From Lepagella muris (GTDB taxonomy: Bacteria > Bacteroidota > Bacteroidia > Bacteroidales > Muribaculaceae), in NCBI RefSeq assembly GCF_004793975.1, contig NZ_SRYB01000002.1:62001-126000 (forward strand): a stretch of DNA of 64,000 bases, given 5' to 3'. Position 1 is the stretch's first letter. The number at the start of each line of letters is the position of its first letter. Both the position numbers and the translations under genes were made by a program. The notes below the pieces were generated by a model, which was not told the origin of the DNA, made no database searches, and saw nothing but the letters and a program-made list of their open reading frames with translations. Shown here piece after piece: positions 18,701 to 26,888 of this stretch.

Positions 18701-20744
18701 CATCAACAGCCGCAAGGATGATACGGTCGATTTCCACTCCATGGGAATAGACCATATTTTCGTGGACGAGTGCCACATGTTCAAGAACTTAATGTTTCAG
18801 ACACGCCACACGAGGGTTGCAGGCATCGGAAACACGAAAGGCTCACAAAGGGCAGCGAACCTGCTTTTCGCAATTCGTGACATACAGAAGCGGACAGGGC
18901 ACGATTTGGGTGCGACATTCCTGTCGGGTACTGTCGTAGTCAATGCCCTTACAGAGCTTTATGTGATGTTCAAGTATCTGCGTCCTGATGAACTGAAACG
19001 GCAGAGGATAAGCTGCTTTGACGCATGGGCGGCAATATTCACCAAGAAATGCGCCGACTACGAGCTGAACGTGACAGGAAACATCAAACGCAAAGAGCGT
19101 TTCCGCACCTACATCAAAGTGCCGGAACTCGCCGCTTTCCTGCGTGAGATAACGGACTACCGCACAGCCGACATGATTAACCTCGATGTGCCGGAGAAGA
19201 ACGTGCGCTTCCTTTCCCATGCCCCGACCATGGCACAGGAAGAAATGATAGGGCGTCTTGTATCATTCGCCAGTTCCGGAAATTGGACGGATCTGGGGCT
19301 TGACATTCCCGAACCGGACAATCTCGACAAGGCGAAAATGCTTATCGCTACCAACGTGGCAAGAAAAATGGCTCTTGACATGAGGCTGCTCGGCGACAAA
19401 TTCCTTGACGATGAAAACAACAAGGCTTCCATCTGCGCAAGGACGGTCTATGACTACTATGTGCGCTCAAACGCAAACCGTGGCACACAGTTCGTTTTCA
19501 GCGACCTTTCCACCTACAAGCCTAATGAGTGGAACATCTATTGCGACATAAAGGAGAAACTGATAATGCTCGGCATCCCTGCAGGTGAGATACAGTTTAT
19601 CCAGTGCGCCACCACCGAGAGGGCGAGGAAACGGCTGTTTGACGATATGAACACAGGCAGGGTACGTGTGCTTTTCGGCTCTACATCCATGTTGGGTACA
19701 GGTGTAAACGCCCAGCAGAGGGCTGTTGCGGTGCATCACCTTGAGATACCTTGGCGACCTGCCGACATGGAACAGCGCAACGGTCGGGCGGTACGCAAGG
19801 GCAACACCGTGAAGCTGTGGGGAAACAATACCGTGGATGTGGTAATCTATGGTACAGAAAAGACACTTGATGCCTACAAGTTCAACCTCTTAAAGAACAA
19901 GCAAATGTTTATCAATCAGATAAACAATGGCACGATAGCCGTGCGCCGCATCGACGAGGACAGCATGGACGAGGACAACGGCATGAACTTTGCGGAGTTC
20001 GTGGCAATCCTTTCGGGAAATACCGACCTGCTGAACAAGGCGAAGCTCGACAATAAAATCATGCAGCTTGAAAAGGAGTTTGCCATATTCAAGAAAGAGC
20101 GCGGACGTGCGGAGCGCAAGATTGCGCAGAACGGACAGGACACGGAAAAAGCGGCATCCTTTATTCAGCGTATGGAAGATGACCTTGAGTATGTGGCATC
20201 ATACAGCGGCGACAAAATCGCTTCCCTGCTCTCGACCGGCGAGGACACGGCGGAAAAGACAGGCCGTGAGCTTCACAGGATAGCAAAGGCATATCGGGGG
20301 AACGCCTATACCGTCATAGGCTCATACATGGGGCTTGACCTCTTGGTAAAGAGCGAGTACAACCTTGACGGCTCATTTGACCGCAACACTTTCTTTGTCG
20401 AGGGCAAAAGCGGTCTGAAATACCGTTACGGAATTTCCGGTGCATTGCCATTGGGCTTTGCAGACACGGCACTCTATCCGCAGACCACGCTTGACAAACT
20501 GCCCTCTATCATAAAGCAGCAGCGTGAGCGCATAGCCAAACTGGAAAGCGAGCTTCCCACATTACAGGCTATCGTCAGCCGCACATGGGGCAGACAGGAT
20601 GAACTGACCGCACTCAAACAGGAATGTGACGAGTTGAAAAAGCGGATTGACGAGAGTCTTAAGGACAACAGACCGGAACAGGAAGAGGCGGAAACAGACA
20701 TGCCTCCGATACCCGGCAGAAGAGCGACTGATTACGCTGCCTGA
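15732..20744 (+). CDS. DarB-like DNA methylase-helicase polyvalent protein
   Basis: ATG 15732 gives 1670 residues; the frame extends further upstream, but that part is the leader and direct repeats. The N-terminal part is an N6-adenine methylase: SAM motif SAGIGGF near residue 130 and catalytic-type SNIPFGNF near 192. The middle/C-terminal part is an SF2/SNF2-like helicase: HEVGTGKTMIM near 843, DECH box near 1010 and QRNGRAVRKGN motif VI near 1347. A coiled-coil tail follows. This methylase-plus-helicase plan matches phage P1 DarB and giant proteins common on Bacteroidales elements. By analogy it may protect transferred DNA from restriction. The catalytic motif reads NIPF, not NPPY/NPPF, so methylation should be tested. 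Confidence 0.9.
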   Translation: MRYNKKKALADNVNAIETALAVHSQGRQATDSEKKTLALYSGFGGIKEVLNIGTDKPMPDGMAEPMMRLQELLQKFADGKEAEYKALVDGIKASVLTAFYTPQFIIDTVAAQIHTIFSDNGMRMRSFLEPSAGIGGFLKTAMQGANTYAFEKDPMTGLILSLLNDKTTTVTAGFETIGEQDLQDKGFDVIASNIPFGNFRVFDADMWKKGGIYEQSTKTIHNYFFIKSMELLNEGGILAFVTSRGIADTPGNKFVREYLVNHADLITALRLPDNIFMETGGIEVGTDLLVFQKHTRKTTLSQRERLFVQTAKENGADGIVTEYANKLFAQPKTALATDSRIAMNQFGKYVRKYQWQGEEAMMRQYFSALLKMDFDRFFHKSLFLNDGQDAQGQMSLFDLFGEEITPQPKDRGKRAYTDKVAWWMKDGAMVMFEEQLGNLKMRKSSRYADVAVDFVPMADIEAAKERANDYFPIRETYFELSYKEREKEQEYPELRERLNALYDKFTAKWGLFHDNDNKEFIMLDSLGIEVFTIEMQSGDTIGKADIMREPVAFKKIDAMTVLSPMEALATSLNFYGKVDMPFIARSSDRSETDAINDLKGEIFYNPISGEWENKGKFIAGNVIAKHKEIMSLLQELDGNEKEYAETSLKALEEATPEAIPYEELDINMGERWIDSSLYAAFAKELFETDTTVMYFDVNDTYVVSLQGYSAVAYHTYSVRNYNGEDLFVHALQDTVPEITKEVYRKGDKVRVPDEEAIQEAATKIQEIRSKFNAWLDSQPIEVRDNLVRAYNERFNCYVRPHYDGSAQTFPGLSFEQFPYDDLYSSQKDAIWMIKQNGGGICWHEVGTGKTMIMCVAAYEMKRLGLVRKPIIIGLKANVHEIADTFRKAYPSAKILYPGKEDFTPANRKEVFSKIQNNNWDCIILTHDQFAKIPQSDETMFEIFSEELQDVERSLEVLEESTMRYRSGRMQSGLEKRQQNLQAKLANLRMSINSRKDDTVDFHSMGIDHIFVDECHMFKNLMFQTRHTRVAGIGNTKGSQRAANLLFAIRDIQKRTGHDLGATFLSGTVVVNALTELYVMFKYLRPDELKRQRISCFDAWAAIFTKKCADYELNVTGNIKRKERFRTYIKVPELAAFLREITDYRTADMINLDVPEKNVRFLSHAPTMAQEEMIGRLVSFASSGNWTDLGLDIPEPDNLDKAKMLIATNVARKMALDMRLLGDKFLDDENNKASICARTVYDYYVRSNANRGTQFVFSDLSTYKPNEWNIYCDIKEKLIMLGIPAGEIQFIQCATTERARKRLFDDMNTGRVRVLFGSTSMLGTGVNAQQRAVAVHHLEIPWRPADMEQRNGRAVRKGNTVKLWGNNTVDVVIYGTEKTLDAYKFNLLKNKQMFINQINNGTIAVRRIDEDSMDEDNGMNFAEFVAILSGNTDLLNKAKLDNKIMQLEKEFAIFKKERGRAERKIAQNGQDTEKAASFIQRMEDDLEYVASYSGDKIASLLSTGEDTAEKTGRELHRIAKAYRGNAYTVIGSYMGLDLLVKSEYNLDGSFDRNTFFVEGKSGLKYRYGISGALPLGFADTALYPQTTLDKLPSIIKQQRERIAKLESELPTLQAIVSRTWGRQDELTALKQECDELKKRIDESLKDNRPEQEEAETDMPPIPGRRATDYAA

Positions 20745-20767
20745 TTACAATATAATTTCTGACCTTT

Positions 20768-20808
20768 CCCTCTGTTTGGTTGTGATAACCGGGCAGAGGG
20801 TTTCTTCT
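20768..20808 (+). terminator. hairpin terminator
   Basis: CCCTCTG pairs with CAGAGGG, with GGTT/AACC inside, followed by TTTCTTCT. Confidence 0.85.
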
Positions 20809-20857
20809 GTATAGAAAAAGATTGTCTCGGATGCTTCTCGGACTATAACCGGCATAC

Positions 20858-20967
20858 CTATTATACATATCAGATACCCTCTTATCCACTGTCCACCGGT
20901 CCCTTTTTTACATAGTGGGAACCACCTGATCCTACTTGCCTTTTGTATGTAGAAGCACCTGTTATAC
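20858..20967. repeat. CCNNTTATA motif pair
   Basis: CCTATTATAC (20858) and CCTGTTATAC (20958) lie between the terminator and leader L8. Confidence 0.5.
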
Positions 20968-21019
20968 TCATCTTTTTAGAGTATCTTTCCTTGAAAGCCG
21001 TCCGACCGTGGTTTACGGC

Positions 21020-21219
21020 GCGAAGTTCGGCATCCGGGAGCGATGTGCAAGGTCAGGCTTTGTTTCAGCGAGATTTTGCAGCATGGTGAAAAATCATCTT
21101 GAAAACCTTGCCTTTCGCCCCTTGACGATGCCATTGTTATGCGCAGATAAACCTCTTGCGGAAGGCTTCGGAAGGAAGATTCCAAGATAGGGAAATAAAA
21201 ATTAAAACAAAATTCAGCG
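21020..21219. promoter_or_regulatory. leader L8 with hairpin, paralogue of L7
   Basis: Same layout and long stretches of identity with L7: GCGCGAAGTTCGGCATCCGG at the left end, a GATTTT/AAAATC hairpin at 21072-21095, ATCATCTTGAAAACCTTG, and the TGCGCAGATAA block. TTG of the leftward promoter is 19 bp from the degenerate -7 box. Confidence 0.6.
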
Positions 21220-21414
21220 ATGCGAACAAAAAGAATGACAGCAGAACAAGGCAGAAGATGTGGCATCAGCCGCTTCCCAAACTTCCATTGCACTGGCTCA
21301 ATAAAGGGCATGAAGAAACTCTATTACGGAAATGATGCGCTTCTCGTAAGGTGTGGGCAGTATGTCTATAATGTGACAAGCGAGCCGTCAATATACAATC
21401 AAGCAACAATATAA
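21220..21414 (+). CDS. small basic hypothetical protein (64 aa)
   Basis: 64 residues; the ATG follows the A-rich end of leader L8. Basic N-terminus (MRTKRMTAEQGRR). No family recognised. The next gene starts 12 bp downstream, so they form an operon. Confidence 0.6.
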   Translation: MRTKRMTAEQGRRCGISRFPNFHCTGSIKGMKKLYYGNDALLVRCGQYVYNVTSEPSIYNQATI

Positions 21415-21426
21415 TTTCATACGGAC

Positions 21427-21960
21427 ATGAAACAGATAATATGGACAAGTGACTATCTTTTAGATGATAAAGCGAGAAAGGAATACGAGAACTCACAGCG
21501 TTACCTACTCGATGATGACGATTACAAAGTCAGCGATGCGGAATGGACAGAGGTTACCAACGATAATCTGACGGACGAGCGCATGAACCTTGACAAACAG
21601 ATAGAAGGTGTTGTCATAGCATTTGCCGACCTCGGTTTATGGAACGGCAGACGGCAAGGGTACAAGATACTCGGACATAACATCAACGGCATATTCAACG
21701 TGTCGGAAGATGAAAACGAATGGTATGGTGACGGCTTCAACATCCGTGGCAGCCTCTCACATCATGACGGCACCCATTATGTACTTTACCGTGTGGCGAA
21801 AGACATTGACGAGGCGGAACGTATAGGTGAAATGATTTACAACCGTGAAATAGACGAAGCCGGCTTCCGCAAAAAAACACGCTCGCTTTATCCGTATGTA
21901 GCGGAGATTTATGGGTGGAAAACAGGACGTTTCAGAAGGGCTTTTCAAAAAGCGGTGTGA
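21427..21960 (+). CDS. hypothetical protein (177 aa)
   Basis: 177 residues, acidic N-terminal half (LLDDDDYKVSDAEWTEV) and a basic C-terminus (GWKTGRFRRAFQKAV). It has the Trp/Gly-rich style of the small proteins in this block (GLWNGRRQGYKILGHNI). Function unknown. Confidence 0.7.
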   Translation: MKQIIWTSDYLLDDKARKEYENSQRYLLDDDDYKVSDAEWTEVTNDNLTDERMNLDKQIEGVVIAFADLGLWNGRRQGYKILGHNINGIFNVSEDENEWYGDGFNIRGSLSHHDGTHYVLYRVAKDIDEAERIGEMIYNREIDEAGFRKKTRSLYPYVAEIYGWKTGRFRRAFQKAV

Positions 21961-22364
21961 CCGATGACACGCTGATTTCTCCATGAGGGGTTGTAAAAAA
22001 TTCTTTATGGTGGAACGGCGTGCCGTCCTTTCCCTTTATATCTCCGTCTGCCATCCGACCTATTTATACGGAATATTCCCTTTTGTGACATAGGCTCCCC
22101 GCCCTGTAATAGCGGAATGTCTGTAAATTTCCAGCAAAACATCAGGAGCGAGGACCGAATGGCCGGCATCACGCTTCTTTCTTTTTTTGCAGGAAATCTT
22201 ATCGGCAAACATGACACATGCCGTATGCTGACACAAACGGCAAGAGTCATTCTTCAGTTTGCCTGGCAGACCATCTTATTACCCACCCGTGCCTATGCCT
22301 TTCAAGTCGTCCATGCGGCCGATTCCTGTTTTTAGCCAACAGATTTCATGGTAAGAACTTGCCT
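21961..22364. other. gene-free stretch left of the resistance-type cargo
   Basis: About 400 bp. It holds CCCTTTATAT (22033) and a related CCTATTTATACGG (22058), but no complete leader or start; the gene normally found after such motifs is missing. It abuts the leftward cargo block, so the cargo may have replaced it. Confidence 0.4.
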
Positions 22365-22991
22365 TTAGTCAATAGCCACCTTATTTATCTCGGTCTGCAG
22401 TATATCGAGGAATTTTGCGGCATGGGCACCGTCCATCTGAGTGTGGTGGAATTGGAAAGATAAAGTCAACTTTGTTTTGAACCAACTCTTACGGTATCGC
22501 CCCCATATCATAAACGGATTGTTGAAGATACCACTATACATCCCCACGGCTCCGTCGATTGCATATTGGACCAATGCGGATGTGCCGATCACCATGCTGT
22601 CGGTTATATCATGATTCTCGCAAGTCTCCGCCACTTGTTGCGTCAGACGGAGATAATTGGCATTGAATTTAGCCACATCCGGAGAATATGGAATGTCGCA
22701 TGAACTTACTTCTCCGGTCTTGTTGGCAACAATGGTATTGACCGCTATCGAATCATAGCGGACAAGTCTGTCGCCCACAGGAAGCATAAAGAACTCTTTT
22801 ACCTGGCTTGCCGCTTTGCCGATACACCAGCAAAGCAGCATATTGAATTTCAAACCGCTTCGTTTACTGATTTTTCGCAATTTGCTGACATCTATGGTAC
22901 GAAACAATGTAACCATAGGCATTGGGGCTTTCATCCACATTTCAAATGCGTATGCGCGGGTTGTCTCCGCAGGATTGACTTCTTGCATCAT
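22365..22991 (-). CDS. CatA-like chloramphenicol O-acetyltransferase family protein
   Basis: 208 residues. The C-terminal motif FHHTQMDGAHAAKFL carries the catalytic HHxxxDG of the CAT trimer fold, and the length fits. The N-terminus lacks the usual MxFxxID..xWxR start of resistance-grade CatA, and the sequence resembles the wider CatA-like group found in AraC-linked clusters, so true chloramphenicol resistance is uncertain. Its own promoter box lies 10 bp from the ATG. Confidence 0.8.
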   Translation of the reverse strand: MMQEVNPAETTRAYAFEMWMKAPMPMVTLFRTIDVSKLRKISKRSGLKFNMLLCWCIGKAASQVKEFFMLPVGDRLVRYDSIAVNTIVANKTGEVSSCDIPYSPDVAKFNANYLRLTQQVAETCENHDITDSMVIGTSALVQYAIDGAVGMYSGIFNNPFMIWGRYRKSWFKTKLTLSFQFHHTQMDGAHAAKFLDILQTEINKVAID

Positions 22992-23000
22992 TTTTTTGAT

Positions 23001-23009
23001 GCAAAGTTA
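23001..23009 (-). promoter_or_regulatory. promoter box of the CatA-like gene
   Basis: TAACTTTGC on the minus strand ends only about 9 bases before the ATG at 22991, so the mRNA would have almost no 5' leader. No TTG is visible at -33. Confidence 0.5.
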
Positions 23010-23047
23010 CGCTGACATTTTTGCATGGGATAGAAGAAAAGAGACAT

Positions 23048-23830
23048 TCACACAGGATGGGTGAACAAATCGGAATATGGCTCACAATGGTTCAATAGTG
23101 ATTTGGGTGTGTAGCCACTCATAACCTTGAAGTCCCGGATAAAATGCGACTGGTCGGTAAAACCGCAGTGGTAAGCTATATAGGCATAATCCCGTGAACC
23201 GCATTGCAACATCCTGAGCGATTTTTGAAATCTGACAATCCGGGCATATTCCTTCGGATTCATGCCCACCTGTTCACGAAACACACGTTCGTATTGTTTC
23301 TTGCTCAGACAAGCGTTGTCGGCAAGGATATTGATTGGAATGGCCGAGGTGTTCAATAGTTCCCTTATCGAATTGCCTATTCTTTGAATATTCAATGTCG
23401 GTTTTACTTTACCCAGCAGCCACCGTTCAAGGATGCCAAGGGATTCGTCACTACTTTGGCAATCGAATATCTTTGTGGCAATCTCGCTGAGCTGTCGGTT
23501 ATCAATATCATATCCCGAAATCTCCCGGTTGTAAAAGGCAGATGGCGGTGTGTCTATGAACATCCCTATAGTATGCGGATAAAACACAGCCACAATCATG
23601 TCCAAATTTCCATCCGATTGAATATGTGACGGGAAATTCACTTGCCCACTTATAGTAAACCTGTTCTGGAGACTATTTAGTTCGGGAACATATAGTGGTG
23701 ATTTGCGGTGGAATATAATCTGAGGACAACCAATGGGAAATGTCAGGACACTGAACGGCTCATCGTCCTCCAGCATCCAGTAATAACGTACATACGGGCG
23801 TAACTCTTGTTTCGGTTGGATAATCCTCAT
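23048..23830 (-). CDS. AraC-family transcriptional regulator
   Basis: 260 residues. The C-terminal 100 residues carry the two helix-turn-helix units of AraC/XylS (LADNACLSKKQYERVFREQVGMNP and YIAYHCGFTDQSHFIRDFK, each under 25). The N-terminal half is a DUF6597-like sensor region (RPYVRYYWMLEDDEPF). It lies between the esterase and acetyltransferase genes, all leftward, and probably regulates them. A small dyad ACATAC/GTATGT at 23832-23850 overlaps its upstream region. Confidence 0.9.
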   Translation of the reverse strand: MRIIQPKQELRPYVRYYWMLEDDEPFSVLTFPIGCPQIIFHRKSPLYVPELNSLQNRFTISGQVNFPSHIQSDGNLDMIVAVFYPHTIGMFIDTPPSAFYNREISGYDIDNRQLSEIATKIFDCQSSDESLGILERWLLGKVKPTLNIQRIGNSIRELLNTSAIPINILADNACLSKKQYERVFREQVGMNPKEYARIVRFQKSLRMLQCGSRDYAYIAYHCGFTDQSHFIRDFKVMSGYTPKSLLNHCEPYSDLFTHPV

Positions 23831-23865
23831 GACATACGTGTTTTGTATGTGAATACTGTTTCCCT

Positions 23866-24888
23866 TTATTTTGCAGTCTGATCTGAATGTCTGGAGATGA
23901 ACTCAACAGATTCTTTCACGGAACGGCAGAATGCCGTCGGCTGTCCGGCAACCGTTATAAACAGATGGACTGATCCGGGAATCAGAACATATTTCAGTTC
24001 CACCCCAAGTTGCGTCAGCCTGTCTGCGAAGCCTGCCCCTTGACACCGGAGTATGTCTCGTTCAGCCGCCACAAGCAATGTTGGTGGCAGTTTGGCAAGA
24101 GCCGAATCAGCCGCTTCTGCAGGAGATACCAACGGATGGTGTGGTTCTGAGGTATAAGCATCGTTGAAAGCGTTCATTAGTTCACTGTCAAGTCCGAACC
24201 CTTTCCCGAATTGTTTCCATGATTCAGAGTCGTCTGCATAAGCTTTTGTGACAGGATAGAAGGTAATCAGACTGTTGAAAGTATTCTCGGGGAAACTCAG
24301 TGCCACGGCTATGGCAAGATTTCCGCCTGAACTGTCTCCACCAACAGAGATGCTGTCACATTTCCACTCCGTCATCTTGCTTTGAGCAAATTTTATGGCA
24401 TCAATGCAATCGTTCAAACCTTCGGGAAAAGGATGCTCAGGCGCAAGCCTGTAATCTACGGCAAGCACAGCAATGCCCTTCTCAGCCATTGCTGCGCAAT
24501 ATCGGGAACAACTGTTTACACTGCCAATCACCCAACCGCCACCGTGGAAATAGACAAGTAGTGGTATCGTGTCGTTATCATAGCGATCGCTACGGAAGAA
24601 TGTCAGGTTGTTGCCTATGTCAGTGCGGGTCACTCCAATGGGTAATTCAGCTGCCAGGTTTCTTGCATTTCTTACGTTAAAAAGCAAGTCGTCATCGCCG
24701 GCAATCGCCTTGCGGATCGCTTCTGTCTGGTATTCCTGAAGTTTGTCCGGCATATTGGCAAGAAATGAATCGGCTTCAATACGTTCCGTATTCTTGTCGC
24801 AGTCGGTATTTGCGGAATATAGTGAGCATGCGCACCATATTACAAGTGCAACAATAAGCAACCTGTTGAATTTTGACATCAAAAACAT
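23866..24888 (-). CDS. exported alpha/beta hydrolase, hormone-sensitive lipase family
   Basis: About 340 residues; start at 24888, or 24879 (MSKFNRLL). An N-terminal hydrophobic signal contains a lipobox-like VIWCAC. HGGGW forms the oxyanion hole, GDSSGGN holds the nucleophilic serine and GSVHLF the catalytic histidine: the family IV (HSL) pattern. Likely an esterase acting on acylated small molecules in the periplasm. Its company of AraC regulator and acetyltransferase suggests a small detoxification or modification cluster. Confidence 0.85.
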   Translation of the reverse strand: MFLMSKFNRLLIVALVIWCACSLYSANTDCDKNTERIEADSFLANMPDKLQEYQTEAIRKAIAGDDDLLFNVRNARNLAAELPIGVTRTDIGNNLTFFRSDRYDNDTIPLLVYFHGGGWVIGSVNSCSRYCAAMAEKGIAVLAVDYRLAPEHPFPEGLNDCIDAIKFAQSKMTEWKCDSISVGGDSSGGNLAIAVALSFPENTFNSLITFYPVTKAYADDSESWKQFGKGFGLDSELMNAFNDAYTSEPHHPLVSPAEAADSALAKLPPTLLVAAERDILRCQGAGFADRLTQLGVELKYVLIPGSVHLFITVAGQPTAFCRSVKESVEFISRHSDQTAK

Positions 24889-24936
24889 TGATCTAAATGG
24901 AATTATCTTTATAGAAAAAAGAGTCCTTTATGTTGT

Positions 24937-25596
24937 CTATACTTCTTTTGATATATATGGAGGATAATCGTCTTTTGATAATCTTTTTTCCAATGTTTTC
25001 GGATTGACATCCCAAAGTGTAGGAAGATACTCATATACAACTTTTCCTTCATTAAGATAAACACGGATTCTGGAATCAAAAGCTACAGGCTTATATTTAT
25101 CCTCATCAATAGGATTATCCCTATACAGTAATTGGTTTTCCTGCCAACAGAGTTCCTTTCCATCAAAGACGACATCAAATATACCACATACAACTGCATC
25201 CATCGTTTGGTTTTGAACTGTCGTGGAAACACAATGCATATACCCTGTTAATTGATTTGTACTTTTCCTCATTGCCAATTCATAACAAAACACACTTGTA
25301 CCTGTATAGTCTTTAGCGATGGTAGTTCTCACACCGTTCTCATCTAAATTAAAAATCTGTTCATGGGTTATGGTAGTGAGATTAAACTTAAAGCCATTTA
25401 CTGTTCTTTCCAGATTGGAAAACACCATTTGGTCGCTGTATATACCTTCCAAATTCCCATCTCCAAGTGTATAGACAACCTCATCAGTAGCCAATTTCTT
25501 GCCAATAAGGTGATTCTCTAAAAAGTGAATAATTTTATCTTTCATATCTAAACAATTATTAGTCTTTCCAGTATTGGAATTGAATTTATTTTCCAT
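24937..25596 (-). CDS. hypothetical protein (219 aa), cargo operon
   Basis: 219 residues, no signal peptide; alternative start at residue 18 (MKDKIIHFLENHLIG). Mostly beta strands, resembling a small lipocalin-like barrel (KFNLTTITHEQIFNLDENG, VCGIFDVVFDGKELCW). I do not recognise the family. It follows the DUF3795 gene by 10 bp. Confidence 0.75.
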   Translation of the reverse strand: MENKFNSNTGKTNNCLDMKDKIIHFLENHLIGKKLATDEVVYTLGDGNLEGIYSDQMVFSNLERTVNGFKFNLTTITHEQIFNLDENGVRTTIAKDYTGTSVFCYELAMRKSTNQLTGYMHCVSTTVQNQTMDAVVCGIFDVVFDGKELCWQENQLLYRDNPIDEDKYKPVAFDSRIRVYLNEGKVVYEYLPTLWDVNPKTLEKRLSKDDYPPYISKEV

Positions 25597-25606
25597 ATAT
25601 TCTACT

Positions 25607-25951
25607 TTACTGCTTTTTTATTGCATGACATTTGCGTAAGGTCATCTCATCGGCAAATGCCTGTTCACCACGTTCACGGATATAGTTGATACATGCAGGA
25701 CGGTCTGACCCGAACAAGAGACCTAAAACATTTCCTATAGGATTGGAGAAGATCCTGCAATCTGTAACATCCTTATCGCACTCAGCACAGGTGTGAAAAC
25801 CGCAGCCTTTGGCACATGTCCTGATTTTGCACCATGAAGTTTTCTCATTAAGGTGGCAACCGGGGCATTGTTCCGTAAGATACTTACGACATGCGCCACA
25901 GTACAGCCCGCACGCAGCTATCAGTTGTTTGTTTGCTTCAATCTTTTTCAC
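25607..25951 (-). CDS. DUF3795 cysteine-rich protein
   Basis: 114 residues with twelve cysteines in the DUF3795 pattern: CGLYCGACRKY, CPGCH, CKIRTCAKGCGFHTCAEC. Probably binds zinc or an Fe-S cluster. Function unknown. First gene of the leftward cargo operon, with a promoter about 260 bp upstream. Confidence 0.88.
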   Translation of the reverse strand: MKKIEANKQLIAACGLYCGACRKYLTEQCPGCHLNEKTSWCKIRTCAKGCGFHTCAECDKDVTDCRIFSNPIGNVLGLLFGSDRPACINYIRERGEQAFADEMTLRKCHAIKKQ

Positions 25952-26040
25952 TACTATTCACATGTGCGCCCCATAGTCCAATAAGGCTGATTATTAAATG
26001 CAAAAGCGCGGACCGCAATACCACTTCTAATTTGGAGGTC

Positions 26041-26135
26041 GTAGGAAACCTTGCATACAGATGTAGTAATAGCAGCCCACGCTATAGCGTGAGAACCACC
26101 ATGCCATCTTAGTATGCAATTTGAAAATTTCCTAC
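26041..26135 (-). promoter_or_regulatory. 95-nt fold-back in the DUF3795 leader
   Basis: Nested inverted repeats: GTAGGAAA/TTTCCTAC (26041/26128), TTGCATAC/GTATGCAA (26051/26112), AGATG/CATCT (26059/26105) and, near the centre, the perfect palindrome CACGCTATAGCGTG (26078-26091). It lies between the minus-strand promoter at 26211 and the gene, so the mRNA leader would fold into one long hairpin. Confidence 0.65.
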
Positions 26136-26210
26136 GTTTCCAAATACTTGATGAGCATAACGCTTCTTATCTTTTCGTATGTTTCGGACAAGAGTTGCCT
26201 CTATCCGGGT

Positions 26211-26219
26211 GCAAAGTTA
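26211..26219 (-). promoter_or_regulatory. promoter box of the leftward cargo operon
   Basis: TAACTTTGC on the minus strand; a TTG lies only 14 bp upstream of it, shorter than usual. It would give the DUF3795 operon a 5' leader of about 255 nt. Confidence 0.45.
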
Positions 26220-26414
26220 CTCATTTTTTGCGGCAATCTCTTATAATTTAATGGCTTTCTGCGTTTGGGCTGTAAGATTTTGCCTCACATCGTATTCTCG
26301 CACTCCCCAAAATCCAGTTATATGAAATCAGAACACGCTATGTTCTGAAACACCTCTTCTATATTGTCTTTTTTGTGTTCGTTCGGTTGGCCGGCCTCAG
26401 ATGATTGTTTTACC

Positions 26415-26609
26415 GCGAAGTTAAGTCCGTCCGGCAACCGTCAAGGCCATACCTGTCGGTGACTTCCGAAAATCTTCCTCCTGCGGAGCGTATTTTCGTG
26501 TCAGCCTTGCCTTTATGCCTGCCGTTAGCTTCGTGTTTGCAGTAAAAAATTCCTCTAAGTCCGGAACACACCGGAAGAAAGGGAAAAGTAAACTTAAAAA
26601 ATATCAGTT
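26415..26609. promoter_or_regulatory. leader L9 with leftward promoter and conserved hairpin
   Basis: CCAGTTATAT lies upstream at 26314. Minus-strand TAACTTCGC (26415-26423) has TTG 18 bp upstream. The plus leader holds the clearest example of the recurring hairpin, 26467-26498: CGAAAAT/ATTTTCG, internal loop CTTC opposite CGT, CTCC/GGAG, and a three-base loop. Confidence 0.65.
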
Positions 26610-26882
26610 ATGGACAACAGACCCAACAAGGAACAGGAACTTGCAAAACAGGTGGAAATGGCTCTAAACTCCTTCAGCTTCAGCCCCAAACTGTTTGCAG
26701 CAGTTATCCCGACAATGCACCGCACGTTACAGCAGTCGCTTTGGCGGCTCATAAAGGAGTGCATTAAGGTTATCGCTGACGATAAGACAGGACACGATGA
26801 CCGCAACATGGCGTCACATCTTGAAGCCAAGGAGATGCTTGAATACTTAAACAAACATGGACGGCACATTCCGTTCGTATAA
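26610..26882 (+). CDS. small helical hypothetical protein (90 aa)
   Basis: 90 residues, all-helical pattern, mildly basic; no family recognised. First gene of a five-gene rightward operon with 6-bp to 4-base-overlap spacings. Confidence 0.7.
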   Translation: MDNRPNKEQELAKQVEMALNSFSFSPKLFAAVIPTMHRTLQQSLWRLIKECIKVIADDKTGHDDRNMASHLEAKEMLEYLNKHGRHIPFV

Positions 26883-26888
26883 AATCTT

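Noticed and set aside
26078..26091. Palindrome CACGCTATAGCGTG as an integron attC site
   Set aside because: The R/L box pattern of attC (GTTRRRY and complement) is absent and there is no integron integrase in the window.
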